The notes under the pieces: generated by a model
Databases searched by the model: none
What the model saw: only the letters and a program-made list of their open reading frames with translations
Told to the model about the DNA's origin: nothing
Part shown: positions 23,952 to 31,244 of the stretch, piece after piece
Layout of the letters: each line of letters begins with the position of its first letter
Position numbering within the stretch: position 1 is the stretch's first letter
Source: an uncultured Flavobacteriaceae bacterium
Lineage (GTDB): Bacteria > Bacteroidota > Bacteroidia > Flavobacteriales > Flavobacteriaceae
Length of the DNA stretch: 34,909 bases
Assembly (NCBI GenBank): GCA_913062575.1
Contig: CAJXVT010000024.1
Coordinates: forward strand, 1-34,909
Direction of reading: 5' to 3'
Position numbers and translations under genes: made by a program

Positions 23952-24785
23952 TTGCAGATATTTAAGAAAATTCTAATTGGTATTGCATTCTCTCCAAATT
24001 TAAAGGCGAATTTATTTGAAGCCATTCGTATTTCAAATATGTTTAGTGCAAAATTGGTTGCTGTACATGTTGGTAATAAAACAGATGAAAAAAAACAAAA
24101 ACTTCAATTATTATTAAATGAAGCTCCAAACCTAAACACACCATTAAATACTATTTGGCAAAAAGGGAAACCTGTAAATGTCATATTAGAAACCTGTAAA
24201 AATGAAGGAATTGATTTATTAATTTTAGGTGCTTTACAAAAAGAGAACCTCTATAAATACTATGTAGGTTCAATAGCACGTGAATTAACTAGAAAATCTC
24301 CCTGCTCTGTTTTATTATTAATCAAACCTTCTGCTATAAGAGTTCCTTGTAAGCATATCGTAGTAAACGGGCTAAAGGATGAAAAAACAAAAGACACGAT
24401 TAAAACTGCATTTAAAATTGGAAACCAATTAGATTGTAAACGAATTACAATAGTAGAAGAAATTAGTCAGGCAGAACTAGATATCAAAGTTAGTGATGAT
24501 ATCTCGTTACGTAAAGCAACTATTGAAAAAGCAAAAATAAAAAAGCGTGAAGACCTTCGAGTTGAAAACATATTAAGCGAAATTGACTGTAAAGAAACCA
24601 CCTTGAAAATTCAAAGTATTTTTGGTAGAAGAGGATATTCTATAGGTCATTATGCTAAAATTAAAAGAGCAGATTTATTAATTATGAATGCTCCAAAAAA
24701 AATGGGCTTCATAGATAGGATTTTTCCTCACGATATAGAATATATTTTATCAGAATTACCAACCGATCTTTTAATTGTTAAGTAA
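23952..24785 (+). CDS. Tandem-domain universal stress protein (UspA family)
   Basis: The 277-residue protein contains two Usp domains: about 1-130 (FKKILIGIAFSPNLKANLFEAIRISNMFSAKLVAVHV...DLLILGALQ...SPCSVLLLIKP) and about 135-277 (CKHIVVNGLKDEKTKDTIKTAFKIGNQL...ADLLIMNAP...LPTDLLIVK). The glycine-rich ATP loop is poorly kept, so ATP binding is uncertain. The start is a TTG at 23952: an in-frame stop at 23937 closes the frame and no ATG precedes residue 29. The stop codon is one base before the ATG of the SulP permease, suggesting that the Usp protein regulates or is co-made with the transporter. Confidence 0.87.
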   Translation: MQIFKKILIGIAFSPNLKANLFEAIRISNMFSAKLVAVHVGNKTDEKKQKLQLLLNEAPNLNTPLNTIWQKGKPVNVILETCKNEGIDLLILGALQKENLYKYYVGSIARELTRKSPCSVLLLIKPSAIRVPCKHIVVNGLKDEKTKDTIKTAFKIGNQLDCKRITIVEEISQAELDIKVSDDISLRKATIEKAKIKKREDLRVENILSEIDCKETTLKIQSIFGRRGYSIGHYAKIKRADLLIMNAPKKMGFIDRIFPHDIEYILSELPTDLLIVK

Positions 24786-24786
24786 T

Positions 24787-26982
24787 ATGGGTAGAAAAAA
24801 TTCATTTAAAACATTTGCAAAAGAAATTCCAACAAACATCTTTTCTGGTTTTGTAGTTTCTTTAATTGCACTACCACTTGGATTAGGATTGGCTTTAGCT
24901 TCTGGGGCCCCTCCTATTTCTGGAATTATAGCTGCTGTAGTTGGTGGAATTGTTACTGCCATTCTTGGAGGCTCTAATGTAACAATAACTGGACCTGGAA
25001 ATGGGTTAGTTGTAGTTATTTTAGCAGCTATTACGACACTTGGAAACGGAGACATGCAACAAGGTTTTCTATACACATTAGCAGCCATTGTTGTTTCTGG
25101 AATAATAATGATTATTCTCGGATTTCTTAGATTAGGTTCTTTGGGTGATTTTTTCCCTTCATCAGCAATACAAGGAATGCTAGCAGCAATAGGAATAGGA
25201 ATATTTGCCAAGCAAGTTCATGTAATGCTAGGGAATTTAAACGCTAAAGGCAGTATTATTGAATTGATGTTAGGAATTCCTGAAGGAATCAAATACTATT
25301 TCACTACTGATAATCAAAGTGTCTTTTATGCAGGTTCTGTAGGAATTATTAGCTTTTTGATTATGGTTTTTTATAGTAAAATTAGAAACCGATATTTTCA
25401 ATTAATTCCGGCACCAATGTGGATTGTTGTTTTAAGTGTTGGAATGCATTACTATTACCAATACTTTTCTGTTGCATTATATCCAATAGAAGAAAGTTTA
25501 TTAATAGCATTACCCAACGATGTAATGTCTAACTTTGCTTTTCCAGATTTTGGTAAATTGCTTGAATTTGACTTTATCAATGCAGTAATAGCAATAACAT
25601 TAATTGCAAGTATAGAAAGCTTATTAAGTATAAAGGCTGTTGATAAATTAGATCCCTTAAAAAGACGTTCTAATGTAAATAAAGATATTAGAGCCTTAGG
25701 TTTAGCTACCGTAATTAGTGGTTTTTTAGGTGGACTGAACGTGGTAACTGTTATTGCTAGAAGTTCTGTGAATGTAAATAACAAAGGAACGAACAGGTCT
25801 GCGAACTTCTTTCATGCTATCTTTTTAGTGCTATTTATTTTATTGTTTGCAACTGAGTTACGAAAAATTCCGTTGGCTGCTCTAGCTGCAATTTTAGTAT
25901 ATACAGGCTACAAATTAGCTTCGCCAGAAAATATTAAAAAAGTATTTAGAATTGGTAAAGAGCAATTAATAATTTTCTTAATCACCTTAATAACAACAAT
26001 TTCAACAAGCTTAATTACTGGTATTTTAGTTGGTATTATTTCAACGTTCTTTATTCATGTAGTTATCAATAAAGACATCATGTTATTTCTTAGAAACTTA
26101 CTGAAACCAAACGTATTAATGTTTAAGGAAGATGATAAATATTTTGTAAGCATTGATAATTTTTCAAGTTTTTTAAATTTCACAAAATTAAAATCTAAAC
26201 TAAATCAAATTCCTGAAAACGAAGATGTAATTATTGATTTTTCCTTGTGTGATTTTGTTGATCATTCTGTAATGGAAAACATGAATAGTTATGCAGAAAC
26301 TTTTAAAAGAAAAGGTGGTCATCTTGAAATAATTGGGCTTGACAACTACTCTACTCGTAGCGATCATCCATTTGCTTTACGTAAAAATATCCCCGATTTT
26401 ATTAAACCTAAAAAAGGTGTTTTAACCAAAAGACAAAAGTCGTTACAGAAAATTGGAACCGAATTAAATTGGAATTATCTACCATTACAAGAAGAAAAAA
26501 TATCTGAGCTACCAACTTTTGGCTACTTTAAAACTAGGCAAATAAATAAGGTCTCTAATATTGTATCTAATGATGAGTGTTCGTTTTTTGATGTAGAGTT
26601 TTCTGAAGGAGAAATGATTGCAAAACAAGTAATTAGAGCAAGTATGTTCTATATAAAATTAGATAAAGAAATTCCTGAATTCACTTTAGATAGAGAAGGC
26701 TTTTTCGAATACATTTATCACTTTGCAGGGTTTAAAGATATAGAAATTGATAATCACCCTGATTTTTCTAAACGTTTCTATTTATCAGGAAAAAATCAAG
26801 AAAAAATTAAAGAGCTGTTTACTGATGAATTGATCTTTTTCTTTGAAAGTAATCCATATCATCATATAGAAAGCTCTAAGCAAGGGTTATTAATTCTTGG
26901 AAAAGAGCGATTGGCAGGAGTTAAAGAAATAAAAGCTTTAGCTGATTTTGGTATCAGGTTGCAAAAAATTATTTCTTCATGA
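24787..26982 (+). CDS. SulP-family anion permease with STAS-like and extra C-terminal domain
   Basis: A 731-residue inner-membrane protein. Residues about 10-435 hold the multi-helix SulP core (PTNIFSGFVVSLIALPLGLGLALASGAPPISGIIAAVVGG, then GGSNVTITGPGNGLVVVI, the SLC26/SulP anion-site region; FIALIASIESLLSIKAVDKLDP-type motif later). A STAS-like domain follows (about 450-545, VIIDFSLCDFVDHSVMENM). A further roughly 180 residues make it longer than most bacterial SulP. Members carry bicarbonate, sulfate or other anions; I lean to bicarbonate because no sulfur-metabolism gene is near, but this is weak. The ATG at 24787 was chosen over an upstream TTG at 24775 inside the Usp gene. Its stop overlaps the next ATG (ATGA). 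Confidence 0.9.
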   Translation: MGRKNSFKTFAKEIPTNIFSGFVVSLIALPLGLGLALASGAPPISGIIAAVVGGIVTAILGGSNVTITGPGNGLVVVILAAITTLGNGDMQQGFLYTLAAIVVSGIIMIILGFLRLGSLGDFFPSSAIQGMLAAIGIGIFAKQVHVMLGNLNAKGSIIELMLGIPEGIKYYFTTDNQSVFYAGSVGIISFLIMVFYSKIRNRYFQLIPAPMWIVVLSVGMHYYYQYFSVALYPIEESLLIALPNDVMSNFAFPDFGKLLEFDFINAVIAITLIASIESLLSIKAVDKLDPLKRRSNVNKDIRALGLATVISGFLGGLNVVTVIARSSVNVNNKGTNRSANFFHAIFLVLFILLFATELRKIPLAALAAILVYTGYKLASPENIKKVFRIGKEQLIIFLITLITTISTSLITGILVGIISTFFIHVVINKDIMLFLRNLLKPNVLMFKEDDKYFVSIDNFSSFLNFTKLKSKLNQIPENEDVIIDFSLCDFVDHSVMENMNSYAETFKRKGGHLEIIGLDNYSTRSDHPFALRKNIPDFIKPKKGVLTKRQKSLQKIGTELNWNYLPLQEEKISELPTFGYFKTRQINKVSNIVSNDECSFFDVEFSEGEMIAKQVIRASMFYIKLDKEIPEFTLDREGFFEYIYHFAGFKDIEIDNHPDFSKRFYLSGKNQEKIKELFTDELIFFFESNPYHHIESSKQGLLILGKERLAGVKEIKALADFGIRLQKIISS

Positions 26983-27752
26983 AAAACATACGCTTTATAG
27001 TCTTTTTGATGAGTTTTTTAGGATTGATAAATTCTACAATAGCGCAAACAAATTATAAATTAAGAAAGTATGAACATGTAAAAACTTTTTTTAAAAATAT
27101 TTCTAAACAAGCAACTGAATTATGCTTACAAAATAACATTCCACCTGCTGCATTATTAGCTATTTCAGGTTTAGAATCTGGTTGGGATAGCGGGTATATT
27201 GGTCAAATTACTGGGAATATTTTAAGCCTAGGATTGCGAAAAGGAGATATAGAATTACCTGCATTGAAATTACCTAGACTAATTAAAACAAAAAAGATTC
27301 TATTTGATTCTTTAGAGATAATCAAATATGCACCAAATGAACTGAAATGGGAACAAAGACCTGAGAGTTTAAAGAAGGATTATAGGCCAAAACAGATTGC
27401 TGGCACAACCTATCAATTGGCTTATTTCAAATACCATCCAAAAGAAAAGTCAATAGCACAATTAGCAAACATAAATGATTTTGTAACCATTTTTATTGGC
27501 AGAAAAAGCAGATTGAAGGCCTATAGAAGCGCCAGAAAAAAAATGGATGATTTGGTTGCAAAACATGGTAAAGAAGTCCTTTTAAAACAACAAACTGCAA
27601 TAGATTTTGTAAATGAAATTGGAGGCAAACCCAATACCTATAACTTTAGAAAAACTTGGCCAAAAAAAGTAATTTATATCATTAAAAATGCAGGGTTACC
27701 AGAATTAACTTCTCAATTACATAAAGGAATAAAATTCGAAAAAAGTTGGTAG
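26979..27752 (+). CDS. Exported glucosaminidase-domain protein (peptidoglycan hydrolase)
   Basis: The 257-residue protein has a signal peptide (MKNIRFIVFLMSFLGLINSTIAQ). It shows the N-acetylglucosaminidase/lysozyme-like fold typical of PF01832: AALLAISGLESGWDSGYIGQ with putative catalytic Glu66, a NILSLG segment, and IAGTTYQLAYFKYHPKEKSIAQLANIN. It should cut glycan strands of peptidoglycan in the periplasm. No LysM or other wall-binding module is attached. The ATG overlaps the SulP stop by four bases, so it is translationally coupled to a transporter gene, an uncommon partner. Confidence 0.85.
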   Translation: MKNIRFIVFLMSFLGLINSTIAQTNYKLRKYEHVKTFFKNISKQATELCLQNNIPPAALLAISGLESGWDSGYIGQITGNILSLGLRKGDIELPALKLPRLIKTKKILFDSLEIIKYAPNELKWEQRPESLKKDYRPKQIAGTTYQLAYFKYHPKEKSIAQLANINDFVTIFIGRKSRLKAYRSARKKMDDLVAKHGKEVLLKQQTAIDFVNEIGGKPNTYNFRKTWPKKVIYIIKNAGLPELTSQLHKGIKFEKSW

Positions 27753-27783
27753 ACATTTCGTAAAAAACCATCAAATTAATCCG

Positions 27784-27791
27784 TAATTTTG
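27784..27791 (+). promoter_or_regulatory. Promoter -7 box candidate for miaE
   Basis: TAATTTTG fits TAnnTTTG and lies 22 nt before the ATG at 27814. A -33 TTG box at the usual distance is not evident. Confidence 0.45.
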
Positions 27792-27813
27792 CAGTTGATA
27801 ATTTCAATTATTT

Positions 27814-28395
27814 ATGTTAGGATTACAGTTCGAAACCGAAACATCTTGGGCAGAAATTGCCAAAGATAATTTACAGCAGATTTTAACCGACCACGCTTTT
27901 TTAGAGCAAAAAGCAGCATCTAATGCAGTTTCTTTAATTATCAATTATTCTGAAGAAACGAAGTTAGTACAAGCAATGAGCGAAATTGCTATTGAAGAAA
28001 TGGAGCATTTTAAAATGGTCCATGATTTTATGGTAAAACGAGGAATGGTTTTGGGAAGAGGTCAAAAAAACGATTACGTAATTCAGTTACAAAAATTCTT
28101 TAAAAAGACAGGAGATAGATTAGAAGCATTAATTCAGCGTTTATTAGTTGCAGCATTGATTGAAGCAAGAAGTTGCGAGCGTTTTAAAGTGTTTTCAGAA
28201 AACATGGAAGACGAAGAGTTATCTACCTTCTACAAAGATTTAATGATTTCTGAAGCCAATCATTATACTACTTTTTTAGGTTTCGCACGCGAATATGAAG
28301 ATCGAGAAATTGTTGATAAAATGTGGAGTTCTTTATTAGAATTTGAAGCAGAAATGATGCGAAATCGTGGAACTGAGGCTAAAGTTCATGGATAA
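27814..28395 (+). CDS. miaE: tRNA 2-methylthio-N6-isopentenyladenosine(37) hydroxylase
   Basis: A 193-residue all-helical protein of the MiaE family, a ferritin-like non-haem diiron enzyme that hydroxylates the isopentenyl group of ms2i6A at position 37 of tRNA. Diiron ligand motifs are visible: FLEQKAASNA, IAIEEMEHFKMVH (ExxH), LIEARSCERF and SEANHYTTFLGFA (ExxH). The length is close to that of known MiaE. The stop overlaps the ATG of the next gene by one base. The tRNA modification gene mnmE lies 1 kb downstream. Confidence 0.92.
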   Translation: MLGLQFETETSWAEIAKDNLQQILTDHAFLEQKAASNAVSLIINYSEETKLVQAMSEIAIEEMEHFKMVHDFMVKRGMVLGRGQKNDYVIQLQKFFKKTGDRLEALIQRLLVAALIEARSCERFKVFSENMEDEELSTFYKDLMISEANHYTTFLGFAREYEDREIVDKMWSSLLEFEAEMMRNRGTEAKVHG

Positions 28396-28835
28396 TGTTT
28401 AGTAAAGAAGAAGCAGCAACTATCAGAAAAGAATTCTGGATTGCATTCGGAAAATCTTTCCCTAGAAAATGGATTAAGTATAATACCCAAATAAAAGGGT
28501 TCTCTTTTAAGTTTGTTGCAGAACGCAAACAAGCAATGGTTGTATTAGATATAGAACATCCAGATGAAATTAATAACGAATTGTTATTTGAGCAACTACA
28601 GTCTTTAAAATCAATATTAGAACAAGATTACCTTTCTGAAGTTATTTTTAATGAGGAATATCTTTTAGAATCAGGGAAAATTATTCGACGCATATTTGTG
28701 CAGTATCCTACAAAATTTAGCATTTACAATAAAGATACTTGGCGAGAATGTTTTGTTTTTTTTGTAGAAAACATGACGCAATTCGAACTGTTCTTTAATG
28801 AATACGAAGACTATATTAAACAAGCAATCAATTAA
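28395..28835 (+). CDS. DUF4268 family protein
   Basis: A 146-residue soluble protein of the DUF4268 type (FSKEEAATIRKEFWIAFGKSFPRKWIKYNTQIKGFSFKFVAERKQAMVVLDIEH). No signal peptide, membrane helix or catalytic motif is visible. The pattern of alternating strands and acidic helices, and DUF4268's presence next to nuclease-like folds elsewhere, do not define a role here. Its ATG overlaps the miaE stop (TAATG), so the two are co-expressed; a link to tRNA handling is possible but not shown. Confidence 0.82.
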   Translation: MFSKEEAATIRKEFWIAFGKSFPRKWIKYNTQIKGFSFKFVAERKQAMVVLDIEHPDEINNELLFEQLQSLKSILEQDYLSEVIFNEEYLLESGKIIRRIFVQYPTKFSIYNKDTWRECFVFFVENMTQFELFFNEYEDYIKQAIN

Positions 28836-28868
28836 CCTCTACTTTAATTACTAACGATAACTTGCGTT

Positions 28869-28914
28869 AAGGATTGACATGGAAATCCTTTTTAAAGTAT
28901 TTAACTTTAAAAAG
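28869..28914. terminator. Overlapping hairpins between convergent genes
   Basis: The first hairpin is AAGGATT/AATCCTT (28869-28875, 28884-28890) with a T run to 28893, serving the plus strand. Overlapping it is a perfect 11-bp inverted repeat (28888-28898 with 28904-28914, loop ATTTA). The two cannot form together. The second could serve either strand. Confidence 0.7.
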
Positions 28915-28955
28915 ATTGTAATAAAAAGCCTGACCTGAAAGGTAACGCTCTAAAA

Positions 28956-29294
28956 CTATTTAATAAACTGAAAACTAAATGGGTAGTTGGGAGCTTGATT
29001 ATTGCTAGCTCTTACGGCATTAATAATTGGAAAAACTAAATAACAAATTCCAATAATAATCAACCCGATAATTCCCAAACCACAAAGAAAAATTAAGGGA
29101 ACACACATTAGCAAGAAAATAAACATGGTAATTCTGAAGTTTAAAATAGCTTTACCGTGTTCATCCATTCCATAAATTTCATCCTTTTTCACAAGCCATA
29201 AAATTAAAGGGACAATAAACCCACCTATTCCAGTAACAAAATCTAGCAATTGACTTAAATGTGTTAATACCAGTAATTGTTTATCTTCTTTCAT
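28956..29294 (-). CDS. DUF4870 (Tic20-like) small membrane protein
   Basis: The 112-residue protein has an N-terminal segment QLLVLTHLSQLLDFVTGIGGFIVPLILWLVKKDE, then MDEHGKAILNFRITMFIFLLMCVPLIFL and GIIGLIIIGICYLVFPIINAVRAS, with three to four membrane helices. The (H/N)GKxxLNF motif between helices is the DUF4870 signature. Its function is unknown. The 33 nt before the start hold a TGTAAC-N17-GTCTT motif (29352 to 29325 on this strand), which places it in the presumed ECF regulon although it lies 20 kb from the sigma gene. Confidence 0.88.
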   Translation of the reverse strand: MKEDKQLLVLTHLSQLLDFVTGIGGFIVPLILWLVKKDEIYGMDEHGKAILNFRITMFIFLLMCVPLIFLCGLGIIGLIIIGICYLVFPIINAVRASNNQAPNYPFSFQFIK

Positions 29295-29324
29295 TTTATC
29301 TATTGTTTTTTTGAGTGCTTCTAT

Positions 29325-29352
29325 AAGACAACAAAAATGTCCATTTGTTACA
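29325..29352 (-). promoter_or_regulatory. ECF-type promoter TGTAAC-N17-GTCTT before the DUF4870 gene
   Basis: On the minus strand TGTAAC (29352-29347) and GTCTT (29329-29325) are 17 nt apart, 35 nt (from GTC) before the ATG at 29294. The -35 half also forms part of a chance-looking palindrome (29342-29356). Confidence 0.65.
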
Positions 29353-29383
29353 AATGATGTGTTTTCAAATTAATATAACTGCG

Positions 29384-29391
29384 TATATTTG
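29384..29391 (+). promoter_or_regulatory. Promoter -7 box of mnmE, implying a leaderless or nearly leaderless mRNA
   Basis: TATATTTG matches TAnnTTTG exactly and ends only 4 nt before the mnmE ATG at 29396, so transcription would start at or next to the start codon. No clear -33 TTG is seen. Confidence 0.5.
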
Positions 29392-29395
29392 TAAC

Positions 29396-30790
29396 ATGAT
29401 TCAAAACGATACTATTATTGCTTTAGCAACTCCATCTGGTGTTGGAGCTATTTCTGTGATTAGACTTTCTGGTGAAAAATCAATTTCTATAGTTGATGGA
29501 TTTTTTAAATCTATCAAAAAGAAAAAGTCATTAAGCAATCAGAAAACCCATACCATTCATTTAGGTCATATTGTTCAAAACGAAAACATAATTGACGAAG
29601 TATTGGTTTCTGTTTTTAAAAACCCTCGCTCTTATACAGGCGAAAATGTCGTAGAAATCTCCTGCCATGGATCTGTATTTATTCAACAAGAAATTATTCA
29701 ATTATTTTTAAAAAATGGATGTAGAATGGCAGACAATGGTGAATTTACCATGCGTGCTTTTTTAAATGGAAAAATGGATTTAAGTCAAGCAGAAGCAGTT
29801 GCCGATGTTATTGCTTCAAATTCAGCAGCATCACATCAAATGGCGATTCAGCAAATGCGTGGAGGAATTACCAATGAATTGAAAGATTTGCGTGCACAAT
29901 TACTAGATTTTGCCGCTTTAATAGAGTTAGAATTGGATTTTTCTGGTGAAGATGTTGAATTTGCCGACAGAACAAAATTTAAAGAATTAGTAACTCAAAT
30001 CACCTTTGTTTTAAAGCGATTAATTGATTCTTTTGCTTTTGGAAATGCCATGAAAAATGGAATTCCGGTTGCCATAATTGGTGAACCAAATGTTGGAAAA
30101 TCAACTCTATTAAATACACTTCTAAACGAAGAAAAAGCCATTGTTTCTGAAATTGCGGGTACCACAAGAGATGCTATAGAAGATGAATTAATCATAGAGG
30201 GTGTTGCCTTTCGGTTTATAGATACTGCAGGAATAAGAGAAACTGAAGATGTAGTAGAAAGTATCGGAATTAAGAAAGCCTACGAAAAAGCAGAAAATGC
30301 ACAATTGATTATATTTTTAATAGATTCTAATAAATTTTCTTATTCAAGTGACGTCTTTTTACAAGAAATTGAAACGATAAAAGAACGTTTTCCAAACAAA
30401 CGTTTATTAGTAATCGCAAATAAAATTGACACGTTATCATGTCATGATCAATCTATCTTAGAATCAGAAATTGAAAACTTAATTTTACTTTCTGCAAAAC
30501 AAAAGATTGGAATTGACGAATTAAAATCTGAACTAACCTCTTTAGTAAATACTGGAGCCTTAAGTAATAATGAAACCATTGTCACCAATTCTCGTCATTT
30601 CGAGGCATTGAATAATGCTTTAGGGGCCATTACCTCTGTACAACAAGGAATAGACTTAGAAATTTCTACAGATTTATTTTCTATAGATATTAGAGAATGC
30701 CTACGTTTTCTAGGAAATATTACTGGAAAATATGATGTTGACAAAGATATTCTTGGACATATTTTTGGGAATTTTTGTATCGGTAAATAA
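29396..30790 (+). CDS. mnmE: tRNA-5-carboxymethylaminomethyl uridine synthesis GTPase MnmE
   Basis: A 464-residue protein that works with MnmG to modify the wobble uridine (U34) of certain tRNAs. The N-terminal folate-binding domain begins IALATPSGVGAISVIRLSG; a helical region follows, then the inserted G domain with GEPNVGKST (G1), GTTRDAIEDE (G2), DTAGIRET (G3) and NKID (G4). It ends with the family's invariant FCIGK tail, whose cysteine is needed for activity. I start it at ATG 29396 (MIQNDTIIALATPSG), matching E. coli-type N-termini; the longer frame from 29345 would run through the promoter. Confidence 0.97.
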   Translation: MIQNDTIIALATPSGVGAISVIRLSGEKSISIVDGFFKSIKKKKSLSNQKTHTIHLGHIVQNENIIDEVLVSVFKNPRSYTGENVVEISCHGSVFIQQEIIQLFLKNGCRMADNGEFTMRAFLNGKMDLSQAEAVADVIASNSAASHQMAIQQMRGGITNELKDLRAQLLDFAALIELELDFSGEDVEFADRTKFKELVTQITFVLKRLIDSFAFGNAMKNGIPVAIIGEPNVGKSTLLNTLLNEEKAIVSEIAGTTRDAIEDELIIEGVAFRFIDTAGIRETEDVVESIGIKKAYEKAENAQLIIFLIDSNKFSYSSDVFLQEIETIKERFPNKRLLVIANKIDTLSCHDQSILESEIENLILLSAKQKIGIDELKSELTSLVNTGALSNNETIVTNSRHFEALNNALGAITSVQQGIDLEISTDLFSIDIRECLRFLGNITGKYDVDKDILGHIFGNFCIGK

Positions 30791-31244
30791 TTCATTTTCT
30801 TTATATTAAATCAATATTTAGCAGCTAAAAAATAGTTGTATTTACAAATTTTCTTTAGTATCTTTACTCCTGTTTTTTTGACGTCTATAAAACTGTTTTT
30901 ATAGATAGGCATTTTTAAATTGAAATGGAAGTACCCCTAATGAAGATTCCTAAAATAGGAAGAGCTTTTCGCGCACTATTTAACCCAATAAAAAATTTAT
31001 TTTTTATTGGGTTAAATAGTTTTTGGAAAATTATTTCTTCTTCGAAATCATTGTCAAAAGACTATCTTTTTTCTTTTGGGATCAATCCTTTTAATGTCCA
31101 TTTCCTAAACCCAAATACAACAGCTTTTTTAACATTTCAAAAGGGCTATATACATAGACGATTTCTGTATTCAAGAAAAATTTACACTAATAAAATTTCT
31201 TTTTTTTTACCCAACCAAGATCCAATTAAATAATAAAATAAATT
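30791..31244 (+). other. Long leader region of the giant surface protein, with two inverted repeats
   Basis: This 454-nt stretch between mnmE and the giant surface protein has no convincing gene. It holds a promoter candidate, TTG (30836-30838) with a 20-nt spacer to TATCTTTA (30859-30866), a 9-bp hairpin (30884-30892 with 30897-30905) and a perfect 22-bp-arm inverted repeat (30975-31020). If the promoter is right, the mRNA leader is about 370 nt. Otherwise the hairpins may end mnmE transcription. Confidence 0.5.
30975..31020. repeat. Perfect 46-bp inverted repeat (22-bp arms, 2-bp centre)
   Basis: The arms run from 30975 to 30996 and from 30999 to 31020 without mismatch; the centre is TT. 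Each arm includes AACCCAATAAAAAA or its complement. It is followed by four more T (to 31024), so an RNA terminator is possible, but the arm length is much greater than in the other terminators of this window. Confidence 0.9.

Noticed and set aside
29342..29356. Palindrome CATTTGT-T-ACAAATG between the DUF4870 gene and mnmE as an operator
   Set aside because: Half of it is the -35 part of the TGTAAC-N17-GTCTT motif, which explains it better. The symmetry may be chance.
30925..31233. Open frame of 102 codons (MEVPLMKIPKIGRAF...) between mnmE and the giant surface gene
   Set aside because: Its middle is simply the translated 46-bp inverted repeat, the composition is unlike the neighbours, and no family resemblance is seen. 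Treated as non-coding leader.
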